This document shows, in pieces, positions 1 through 7,028 of a DNA stretch of 64,000 nucleotides. The position numbers and the translations under genes were made by a program. Origin of the DNA: an uncultured Amylibacter sp. (GTDB taxonomy: Bacteria; Pseudomonadota; Alphaproteobacteria; Rhodobacterales; Rhodobacteraceae); NCBI GenBank assembly GCA_943846615.1, contig OX044354.1, forward strand, positions 872,359 through 936,358, written 5' to 3'. The notes under the pieces were generated by a model. The model saw only the letters and a list, made by a program, of their open reading frames with translations, was not told the DNA's origin and did no database searches. Positions within the stretch are counted from its first letter, which is position 1. Every line of letters begins with the position of its first letter.

Positions 1-371
1 ACCAAATGAACCGTATTCAGTGCCAACAGGTTTTGCGTCCCCGTAACATCAGAATGCCAATCGTGAAATGCCACATGCGAACGCACACGGCGCAACGCGA
101 CCTGTCCGTCAAAGGAATACGATTTCAGAAAATAGCCATCGTGATCTTCGACGTCACGCGCCGCAACCTTAAAATGATCCAATTCCGTTGGGCGCAGATT
201 TACCGCCGCGATACCCCAACGTAAATCACCCGTTTTGGCCATGTAATCATCCAGATACACCGCCTGATGGGCGCGATGAAACGCACCAAATCCAAGGTGT
301 ACGACGCCAACGTCACAAACATCGCGGTCATAATCCGTGGCAAAAATATGTGTGTTTATCACCGTATTCAT
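1..371 (-). CDS. mtlK: Mannitol/polyol 2-dehydrogenase family, N-terminal part (runs off the window)
   Basis: Only the first 123 codons are inside the window; the gene continues past base 1. It reads from an ATG at 371 on the minus strand. Residues 23-36 (VVHLGFGAFHRAHQ) are the hallmark N-terminal nucleotide-binding segment of the long-chain mannitol dehydrogenase/fructuronate reductase family, which oxidises mannitol or related polyols to ketoses with NAD. The start overlaps the stop of the upstream AraC gene (TAATG), so translation is probably coupled. It is the last visible gene of a polyol operon, matching the position of mtlK in the Rhodobacter smo operon. Exact substrate (mannitol, arabitol, sorbitol) is inferred from context only. 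Confidence 0.88.
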   Translation of the reverse strand, partial: MNTVINTHIFATDYDRDVCDVGVVHLGFGAFHRAHQAVYLDDYMAKTGDLRWGIAAVNLRPTELDHFKVAARDVEDHDGYFLKSYSFDGQVALRRVRSHVAFHDWHSDVTGTQNLLALNTVHL

Positions 372-1261
372 TAAACCGTATCCAATTTATTCAGCAAATC
401 TTTGCGTGCTGTTTCGCGATAGTTTGTGGGTGTCATACCTTTGATTTTCAAAAAGTGGCGATTGAAATTCGCGACGTTTTTAAAGCCAACGGTGTAACAG
501 ATTGATGTCACTTGTTCGTCCGACGAATACAGCAAACCGCAGGCTTGCCCGACCCGTACGCGGTTCACAAATTCGATGAAATTGTGACCCGTTGCGTGGG
601 AAAAATGGCGGCTGAAGGCGGACAATGACATGCCTGCCATTTCTGCGGCCTGTGCAGCGCTGATTTCGTTGGCGTAGTTCTCTACGATGTGATCGATCAC
701 CTCGCCGATGCGGCTGTGCTTACTGCTCTCGCCGATACTGACCAATTTGGTTTCGGACAACGTTACCTTTTCGGCGTGCTCGTTCAGGCGTACCAGAAAA
801 CGTATGAATGCCAGAATGCGTTCGGGGCCTTCGTTATCGCGGATTGATTCCATGTGACCGCGTGCAAATGTGGCGTTGAAACCTTCGAACAGAATACCAG
901 ATTCTGCCAATTCCAACATACGACGCACACCGCCAAACTCCGGGAAACCTTCGGCCAGTTTTTCAAAACTTTCTTGGCTGAATTGCACCAACATATCGCG
1001 TGTTTCAATCGGTTTGTTTGTCACGTCATCCGTGATCCAATTATGCGGCAGGTTCGGGCCCGTTAGATACAAACTGCCCGGTTCAAATGTGCCCATGTGA
1101 TTGCCTACAAATGCCTTGCCGCGCGTTTCCACGATCAGGTGCAATTCATATTCTTCGTGTGCATGCCAGCGACACAATTCGGACGGCCATCCATGTTGAA
1201 GATAGCGGATGGATCGCGTGTTGCGATCGACCAGTTCAATTTTTGGATCCATTATCGACAT
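371..1261 (-). CDS. AraC-family transcriptional regulator of the polyol operon
   Basis: A 296-residue protein with an N-terminal cupin-like sensor region (HAHEEYELHLI near residue 35, a typical AraC arm and jelly roll) and a C-terminal double helix-turn-helix, ending in the usual YTVGFKNVANFNRHFLKIKG signature. The reading frame is open further upstream, but that would overlap the SDR gene; the ATG at 1261 lies five bases after the SDR stop and is preferred, with the ATG at 1252 as an alternative. It sits inside the polyol operon between the sugar-alcohol dehydrogenases. It is therefore probably a local activator sensing a polyol, which is an inference from position. Confidence 0.9.
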   Translation of the reverse strand: MSIMDPKIELVDRNTRSIRYLQHGWPSELCRWHAHEEYELHLIVETRGKAFVGNHMGTFEPGSLYLTGPNLPHNWITDDVTNKPIETRDMLVQFSQESFEKLAEGFPEFGGVRRMLELAESGILFEGFNATFARGHMESIRDNEGPERILAFIRFLVRLNEHAEKVTLSETKLVSIGESSKHSRIGEVIDHIVENYANEISAAQAAEMAGMSLSAFSRHFSHATGHNFIEFVNRVRVGQACGLLYSSDEQVTSICYTVGFKNVANFNRHFLKIKGMTPTNYRETARKDLLNKLDTV

Positions 1262-1265
1262 CAGT

Positions 1266-2018
1266 TCACCGCAACACATTTCCACCATCAACACCGATGG
1301 TTTGCGCGGTCATATAGGCCGATTGATCCGATGCCAAAAACACAGCAGCGCGGGCAACATCAGACGGATCGCCCATGTAACCCAATGGGACGGCTTCACC
1401 GACCTCGCGCTTTTTCTGACCTAATTCTTTGTTTTCGAATTTTGCGAACATTGCGTCCACATGTTTCCACATTGGTGTATCAATCACACCGGGGCTGATC
1501 GCGTTGACGCGAATTTTATGCGGTGCTAATACCAATGCCGCCGATTGCGTATAACTGATCACAGCTGCCTTGGTTGCGCAGTAATGCGCGACAAGGGCTT
1601 CGCCGCGATGGCCCGCTTGGGACGCCAAATTGATGATCGATCCCTGTTGACCATGTGCAACCATTGATTTCGCACTGGCCTGCATTACGCCATAAAACGC
1701 ACGCACATTTACGCCAAACAGACGGTCATATTGTGCCAAATCAGCATCCAAAATCGACCCCATATCAAATATGGCCGCGTTGTTAAACAACACGTCAGGT
1801 TTGATTTCTGCAATCCAATCGCAGGCATCCTGTAAGCCATCCATCAAATCAAACTGACGGTAGGTTGCGTTGCCTTCAAATGTCGCCGCGACATCAGTCG
1901 CGAAGACGGTGGCACCAAGGGCAGTGAAGTGTTCAACTGCACTGGCACCGATGCCACCAACAGCACCCGTGACAAGGCAGGTTTTGCCTGTCAAATCTGT
2001 GGGTGCTGCATTGATCAC
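1266..2018 (-). CDS. smoS: Short-chain dehydrogenase, sorbitol (L-iditol 2-) dehydrogenase-like
   Basis: A classical 250-residue SDR. The N-terminal Rossmann motif TGAVGGIG is near residue 17, NNAA follows around residue 87, and the catalytic Ser with YCATK (Tyr-x3-Lys) lies near residue 155. The stretch IINLASQAGHRGEALV and the C-terminal VDGGN closely resemble Rhodobacter SmoS, which oxidises sorbitol to fructose and also acts on galactitol or iditol. The start overlaps the stop of the upstream permease gene (ATGA), typical of a coupled operon. Substrate is inferred from family resemblance and from the adjacent polyol transporter. An alternative is a galactitol or xylitol dehydrogenase. Confidence 0.88.
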   Translation of the reverse strand: MINAAPTDLTGKTCLVTGAVGGIGASAVEHFTALGATVFATDVAATFEGNATYRQFDLMDGLQDACDWIAEIKPDVLFNNAAIFDMGSILDADLAQYDRLFGVNVRAFYGVMQASAKSMVAHGQQGSIINLASQAGHRGEALVAHYCATKAAVISYTQSAALVLAPHKIRVNAISPGVIDTPMWKHVDAMFAKFENKELGQKKREVGEAVPLGYMGDPSDVARAAVFLASDQSAYMTAQTIGVDGGNVLR

Positions 2019-2851
2019 TTAACTGCTCCGAATGTTAGGCCGGCAACCAGCTGTTTCTGACAGAACCAGCCAAGAACAACGATCGGTGCGATCGCGGCGG
2101 TAGATACCGCAGATAGACGACCGAAGAACAATCCTTCTGGTGCACGGTTACCTTCGATTAATTTCGACAATGTTGCCGCGTCAATCGTGGTCAGACGTAC
2201 CGTCCAATATGCTTCGTTCCAGCAGAAGATGAAGGTCAGAAGCGCAGTTGATGCAATGCCGCCCCATGCCAATGGGATCAAGATATCCTTGATTTCGCCC
2301 CATGTGGTCACGCCATCCATTTTACCCGCTTCGATGATCTCTTTTGGGATTTCCTTAAAGTAAGTGAACAACATCCAGATCACGATCGGCAAGTTGATCA
2401 AACATAGAACCAAGATCACCAAGAAGTGGGTATCAAAAATACCAAGGAAGTTTTTCGTCAGGAAGGTCATCGGGTACAAAACAGCCGCCGCTGGCAACAT
2501 TTTTGTCGACAACATCCACATCAGGATATCCTTGGTGTGACGGCTTGGATCAAACGCCATCGCATAGGCCGCAGGCACACCAACGATCAGTGCGAACAAC
2601 GTCGCGAAAGTCGAAGTGATCACTGAATTTGTCGCGAACTTCCAGTAGTCATAGTTCTGCGTCATGTTCGTGTAATTTTCCAACGTCGGGGTAAAACGGA
2701 ATAGGAATTCCGGCTTTACCGCATCCGCATCGGTTTTAAAGCTGGTGAATACCAACCAGAAAATCGGGAAGAAGAAGATAATCGCAACGATCCATGCCAA
2801 TGCAGGCCAAAGGACATTACTCAGTTTTGATTTTTGCGTAACAGTAGCCAT
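2015..2851 (-). CDS. smoG: Polyol ABC transporter permease (MalG-type)
   Basis: A 278-residue inner-membrane protein with about six hydrophobic segments, the first at residues 14-34. The EAA loop that contacts the ATPase is visible as EAGKMDGVTTWGEIKDILIPL near residue 178. This is the carbohydrate uptake transporter-1 permease pattern (MalG class). It lies 12 bases downstream of the companion permease and overlaps the SDR gene. The pair would form the translocation channel for a sorbitol or mannitol-type substrate delivered by the binding protein encoded upstream. The ATP-hydrolysing subunit is not encoded in the visible part of the operon; it may lie beyond the mannitol dehydrogenase gene. 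Confidence 0.93.
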   Translation of the reverse strand: MATVTQKSKLSNVLWPALAWIVAIIFFFPIFWLVFTSFKTDADAVKPEFLFRFTPTLENYTNMTQNYDYWKFATNSVITSTFATLFALIVGVPAAYAMAFDPSRHTKDILMWMLSTKMLPAAAVLYPMTFLTKNFLGIFDTHFLVILVLCLINLPIVIWMLFTYFKEIPKEIIEAGKMDGVTTWGEIKDILIPLAWGGIASTALLTFIFCWNEAYWTVRLTTIDAATLSKLIEGNRAPEGLFFGRLSAVSTAAIAPIVVLGWFCQKQLVAGLTFGAVK

Positions 2852-2862
2852 TGTTTTTCCCC

Positions 2863-3801
2863 TTAATCCATCAACGTCTTGCCAACCATGCGCAGCAAGA
2901 AGATCGCGATGATATTCGCAAGTATGACGGCGAAAATGCCTGTGGCGCTGGCTGCACCGATGTTGTTCGACGTGAATTCACCAATTAGATACGGCAGGTT
3001 TTTGTTACCATTACCACGGCTGACAATTTCGATTTCCGCGTACAATGACAGGTGGAAAATCGATTGGATCATAATCACAATCGCGATTGGGCGTCCCAGA
3101 TGTGGGACCGTCAGATTGATAAACTGTGACCATGCAGATGCACCGTCCAGCGTCGCCGCCTCTTTGGTTGATTCATCTTCGGACTGTAAGGACGTCATGA
3201 AAATCAGCACCGCAAATGGGGTCCACTGCCATGCCACCATCATAATAACGGCGTATGATGACGTCTGAGTTGCACGGAAAGAAATCGGTTCGAATTCAGG
3301 CCAAAGTGAGAAGAAACTGCCCAAGATTGGGAAATCACGCAACCCATCGACAAGGGCATTGATACCACCAACAGCCAAACCGTTCAGACCCAAAACCGGA
3401 TCAAGGATCATGTTAATCCACAAAACCGCGTTCACCGCCGGCATAACGAAGAAAGGCGAGATAAGAAGGACACGCACAATGCCACGTCCAGGGAATGATC
3501 TGTTGACCAAGACGGCGATACCCAAGCCTAAAACAACTGTCAGAACCAAAATAAAGGATACGATAAATACACTGTTCTGGATCGCAAACCAAAAATCCTT
3601 GGCGTTCAAAACATATTCATAGTTCCCAAAACCGCGCCAGTTACTGATGCTGGGGGTTGTCCATTCTGGTTTACGCAAACTGTTTAAAACATAGCGGATG
3701 AATGAAAAGTACAGCGTCATGCTGAGGGGAACTAACATCCAAACCAGCAAGAGAAGAACGGCTGGCGTTTGGAGTAGACGTGGAAGCAATCTATTAGACA
3801 T
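2863..3801 (-). CDS. smoF: Polyol ABC transporter permease (MalF-type)
   Basis: A 312-residue membrane protein with a first transmembrane helix at about residues 13-33 and an EAA loop, KEAATLDGASAWSQFINLTV, in its C-terminal half. This is the MalF/UgpA-class partner of the permease that follows. The frame is open to a GTG at 3813, but the ATG at 3801 has an AAGGTG Shine-Dalgarno sequence at a workable distance and gives the usual N-terminus. It follows the binding-protein gene after a gap of about 170 bases containing a strong hairpin, so its expression may be lower than that of the binding protein. Confidence 0.92.
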   Translation of the reverse strand: MSNRLLPRLLQTPAVLLLLVWMLVPLSMTLYFSFIRYVLNSLRKPEWTTPSISNWRGFGNYEYVLNAKDFWFAIQNSVFIVSFILVLTVVLGLGIAVLVNRSFPGRGIVRVLLISPFFVMPAVNAVLWINMILDPVLGLNGLAVGGINALVDGLRDFPILGSFFSLWPEFEPISFRATQTSSYAVIMMVAWQWTPFAVLIFMTSLQSEDESTKEAATLDGASAWSQFINLTVPHLGRPIAIVIMIQSIFHLSLYAEIEIVSRGNGNKNLPYLIGEFTSNNIGAASATGIFAVILANIIAIFLLRMVGKTLMD

Positions 3802-3921
3802 AACTCGAGTCACCTTGGAAAGCAGGGTTTCAATTAATATTCGATTTGGCGGGTGTTCATTCAGTGATCAGCAGTGGTGTACACGCTAGGCTCGAACCAA
3901 ACAAACCATAATTTGTGGGGT

Positions 3922-3952
3922 AAATGGCCCAATGGAAATCCATCGGGCCATT
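3922..3952 (-). promoter_or_regulatory. Intergenic hairpin between binding protein and permease genes
   Basis: An imperfect inverted repeat (AATGGCCC-G-ATGG, four-base loop, CCAT-T-GGGCCATT) starts about 20 bases after the binding-protein stop codon on the minus strand. It is not followed by a run of T, so it is more likely an mRNA-stabilising or partial attenuator structure than a full terminator. In transport operons such hairpins commonly keep binding-protein mRNA more abundant than permease mRNA. That role is inferred. Confidence 0.6.
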
Positions 3953-3970
3953 CAATAGTTTGGTTAAAAC

Positions 3971-5257
3971 TTATTCGTAGTAACCAGCTTCTTTCATGAT
4001 CGCATCTGCAGCAGCTTGTGAAGCAGCCAGTGCTTCTTCAACTGTCTTCGCACCAGATAGTGCAGCAGCGATTTCTTGTGCAACCGCTGTACCTACTTCT
4101 GGGAACTCAGGGATCGCAGCAAACTGAACACCAACGTATGGTTTCACGTCTGTTGCAGCCGGAGCAGCAGAGTCGATCGCAGCCATCTCAGCAGCAGCAA
4201 ATTTCGCAGCAGCTTTGAATTCTGGGATTGCGTAAGTAGACGCACGTTGACCAGTTGGTACAGAACCCCAACCGAAGTCTGGGTGCATGCCAACAGCTTT
4301 TACGTACTCTTTAGAAGTTGCCCATTCGATGAACTTCTGTGCTTCTGCAGCGTTTGGTGATCCAGCAGGAATCGCCATTGCCCATGCCCACAACCAGTTG
4401 GCGCCAACAGCGTTACCAGCGTTAGGTGATTGAGCGTATGCAACACCGTCTACAGTCAAGAATGACGCAGCGATTGTCGCATCGATCCACATGCCACATT
4501 TACCTTCGTTGTAAAGAGCAAGGATTTCGTTGAAAGAGTTACCTTCTGAACCTGGAGGGCCGTAGTTACCCAAAAGATCAACGTAGAAGTTGATTGCTTC
4601 GTTCCAAGCAGCAGAGTTCAAAGCAGGCTTCATGTCCGCATCAAACCAAGCACCACCGAAAGAGTTTACCATAGTCGTGACGAACGCCATGTTGTCACCC
4701 CAGCCTGGCTTACCACGTAGACATGCGCCGTAAACGCCTTTGTCTGGGTTGTGCATAGCCATCGCAGCGCCTTTGATGTTTGCCCAAGAATCGTTGTCAC
4801 GAACAACAACACCAGCAGCATCAGTTAGGTCTTTACGGTACATAACCATTGATGACTCACCGTAGAATGGTGCAGCGTACAATGTACCTTCGTGTGACAA
4901 GCCTGCGCGCATTGCTGGCAAGATGTCGTCCACGTCATAGTCAGCGCCAAAGTTCAATGGCTCGATCCAGCCTGCAGCGCCCCAGATTGGTGCTTCTTGC
5001 ATGCCGATGTTGATGATGTCGTATTGGCCACCACCAGTTGCAGTGTCAGAAGTAACTTGCTCGCGCAAAACGCCTTCTTCCAAAGATACCCAGTTCAACT
5101 TTGTGCCAGTTTCAGCGGTGTAAGCCTCTGCTACTTTTTGCATGTTGATCATGTGACCGTTGTTCACGATCGCAATAGTCAGATCATCTGCCATTGCTGT
5201 TGTTGCAGCTGCCAAACCCATTGTTAGGCCTAGTGCTGTATTACGAATAGATTTCAT
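3971..5257 (-). CDS. smoE: Polyol ABC transporter periplasmic substrate-binding protein
   Basis: A 428-residue secreted protein. Residues 1-23 form a Sec signal peptide ending AMA before DDLTIAI. The body is the bacterial extracellular solute-binding family 1 fold; the segment VNNGHMINMQKVAEAY and the following EEGVLREQVTSDTATGGG closely resemble SmoE of Rhodobacter sorbitol/mannitol transporters. A strong Shine-Dalgarno (GGGAGGAA) precedes the ATG. It is the first gene of the minus-strand polyol operon. Its codon choice looks like that of a highly expressed gene, with many GCA, GTT and GAA codons. Sugar-alcohol specificity is inferred from family and neighbours. Confidence 0.92.
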   Translation of the reverse strand: MKSIRNTALGLTMGLAAATTAMADDLTIAIVNNGHMINMQKVAEAYTAETGTKLNWVSLEEGVLREQVTSDTATGGGQYDIINIGMQEAPIWGAAGWIEPLNFGADYDVDDILPAMRAGLSHEGTLYAAPFYGESSMVMYRKDLTDAAGVVVRDNDSWANIKGAAMAMHNPDKGVYGACLRGKPGWGDNMAFVTTMVNSFGGAWFDADMKPALNSAAWNEAINFYVDLLGNYGPPGSEGNSFNEILALYNEGKCGMWIDATIAASFLTVDGVAYAQSPNAGNAVGANWLWAWAMAIPAGSPNAAEAQKFIEWATSKEYVKAVGMHPDFGWGSVPTGQRASTYAIPEFKAAAKFAAAEMAAIDSAAPAATDVKPYVGVQFAAIPEFPEVGTAVAQEIAAALSGAKTVEEALAASQAAADAIMKEAGYYE

Positions 5258-5691
5258 AAGTATTCCTCCCAGAAAAATTTTAGATTCGCTCGAATCCAGT
5301 TCTTAAACGTTAGGGCAGATTATTAAGCATATCTTGTAGATATCAACCAAACGCATATACATTTTTCACGTTTTAGGGCCCTATTTCGGTGCCAAAACAC
5401 GCGGATAATCCATTTTGTACCTTATTTATATACAAAAAGTATCAGTGCCGTAATTCATGGAAACTGATACGAATCTCTTTTTCAGTCAAGAACTTTGATA
5501 ATTTTCGACAGAATTCTACCGAGTCGGGTTCGATTTCTCCCCAAAAAACGCTCATCAAACGTTGCGATAAATTTCATCAAACGGATAAACTTTCGTTTGA
5601 CGATTTCCAATTCTGGGAACAGGATGCTCCAAAGTGGCATGATTCACATCGCTTCAAACCCACTGATTACTACCCAAATTGGAATCGACCC
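5258..5691. promoter_or_regulatory. Divergent intergenic region with two candidate operators
   Basis: This 434-base AT-rich region separates the minus-strand polyol operon from the plus-strand molybdoenzyme operon and must hold both promoters. Two inverted repeats stand out. One is ATATCT-TGT-AGATAT at 5329-5343, about 70 bases upstream of the binding-protein start. The other is TTTTGTA, 11 bases, TACAAAA at 5413-5437. Either could bind the local AraC protein or another regulator. An open frame runs through 5389-5691 into the next gene, but its composition is not protein-like and it is treated as non-coding. Confidence 0.5.
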
Positions 5692-6555
5692 ATGAGATAT
5701 GTAAAACCTGACTCGTTTGAAAACGCCGCACAGTTGTTGTTTGACTCAACTGGCATCACACGCATATTGGCGGGTGGCACCGATGTTCTGGTGCAAATGA
5801 AGGCAGAAATGGTTGAGCCTGATCTGCTGATCGATCTCAAACACCTGTCAGGCATGCGCGAAATCACCCACGAAAATGGCGGTTTTCGCATCGGCGCGGC
5901 AGTTTCGGGTGCTGAACTGGGCGAACATGCGGGCGTCAACGCACTGTGGCCGGGTGTGGTCGAAGGCATGGAATTGATCGGATCAACACAGGTCCAAGGC
6001 CGTGCAACAATGGTGGGCAACCTGTGCAACGGATCACCGGCAGCGGATTCTGTGCCCGCCATGGTTACCGCAGGCGCAATCGCACGCATCCACGGCCCCG
6101 ACGGCGCGCGTGATATACCCGTTTACGAAGTCCCAACCGGCCCAGGCAAAACATCATTGGCACGCGGCGAGTTCATCACTTCAATCTACCTACCCGCACG
6201 GCCTGAAAACGCATCAGACGCCTACCTTCGCTTTATCCCACGCACCGAAATGGACATCGCTGTGTCATCTGCCGCGGTCAGTTTAGAATTGGACAGCAAG
6301 GGCATTTGCACAGAAGCAAAAGTTGCCATCGGCGCGGTGGCCCCAACCGTGCGCTTGGTAGATGATGCCTCTGCCGCATTGATCGGCACATCGTTGGATG
6401 ACGATGCAATCACCAAATTGGTCGCAGCCGTCGAAGCGGCCTGCTCACCAATCGACGATAAACGTGGCACAATCGCGTTTCGCACAAAAACCGCAGGTGT
6501 TTTGGCAAAACGCGCCGCAAAAATCGCATATGCCCGCGCAGGAGGCACATCATGA
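5692..6555 (+). CDS. Molybdenum hydroxylase FAD-binding subunit (CoxM/CutM family)
   Basis: A 287-residue protein, the usual length for the medium subunit. It contains the FAD-binding AGGTDVL motif near residue 28 and the second FAD motif MVGNLCNGSPAADS near residue 107, followed by the CO dehydrogenase flavoprotein C-terminal domain. It passes electrons from the iron-sulfur subunit to FAD. The ATG at 5692 gives the canonical MRYVKPDSF N-terminus; the frame is open for 300 bases upstream but that part does not look coding. It starts a four-gene operon and its stop overlaps the start of the [2Fe-2S] subunit gene. The substrate of the complex is unknown. Confidence 0.9.
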   Translation: MRYVKPDSFENAAQLLFDSTGITRILAGGTDVLVQMKAEMVEPDLLIDLKHLSGMREITHENGGFRIGAAVSGAELGEHAGVNALWPGVVEGMELIGSTQVQGRATMVGNLCNGSPAADSVPAMVTAGAIARIHGPDGARDIPVYEVPTGPGKTSLARGEFITSIYLPARPENASDAYLRFIPRTEMDIAVSSAAVSLELDSKGICTEAKVAIGAVAPTVRLVDDASAALIGTSLDDDAITKLVAAVEAACSPIDDKRGTIAFRTKTAGVLAKRAAKIAYARAGGTS

Positions 6556-7028
6556 AAACCAACCACATCCAAACCACCATCAACGGTGATGTAACCGAAT
6601 TCCTGTGTAATGCTGACGAGAGTCTACTGGACGTTCTGCGCGACCGCCTTGGCATGACCGGCGCGAAAGAGGGCTGTGGCACCGGAGATTGCGGCGCATG
6701 TTCCGTCACCTTGAACGGACGTTTGGTTTGTTCGTGTCTGGTGTTGGGTGTCGAAACCGAAGGCGCGGAAATCCAAACGATTGAGGGCATGGCGAATGGC
6801 GACAACCTTCACACCTTGCAACGTGTCTTTCTGGAAGAGGCCGCATTGCAATGCGGTATCTGCACCCCTGGCATCCTGATCGCAGCAAAATCCCTGTTGG
6901 AAAAAAATCCAAACCCAACGGACACCGAAGTGCGTTATTGGTTGGCTGGCAATCTGTGTCGCTGCACAGGATACGATAAAATCATCAAGGCAGTTCAAAC
7001 AGCCGCCGCTGAAATGAGAGGTGCATAA
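6552..7028 (+). CDS. Molybdenum hydroxylase [2Fe-2S] subunit (CoxS/CutS family)
   Basis: A 158-residue small subunit with both iron-sulfur clusters conserved. The plant-ferredoxin-type cluster uses Cys42, Cys47, Cys50 and Cys62. The second, helical cluster uses Cys101, Cys104, Cys136 and Cys138 (QCGICTPG and LCRCTGY). It relays electrons between the molybdenum centre and FAD. It overlaps the FAD-subunit gene by four bases and shares one base with the start of the large-subunit gene, so all three are translationally coupled. Nothing appears degraded. Confidence 0.94.
   Translation: MKTNHIQTTINGDVTEFLCNADESLLDVLRDRLGMTGAKEGCGTGDCGACSVTLNGRLVCSCLVLGVETEGAEIQTIEGMANGDNLHTLQRVFLEEAALQCGICTPGILIAAKSLLEKNPNPTDTEVRYWLAGNLCRCTGYDKIIKAVQTAAAEMRGA

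Noticed and set aside
5389..5691. N-terminal extension of the FAD-subunit gene
   Set aside because: The frame is open, but the translated sequence is not like any family member and the canonical N-terminus starts at 5692.
5670..6089. Minus-strand frame opposite the FAD-subunit gene
   Set aside because: Contained in a well-supported gene and without family resemblance.
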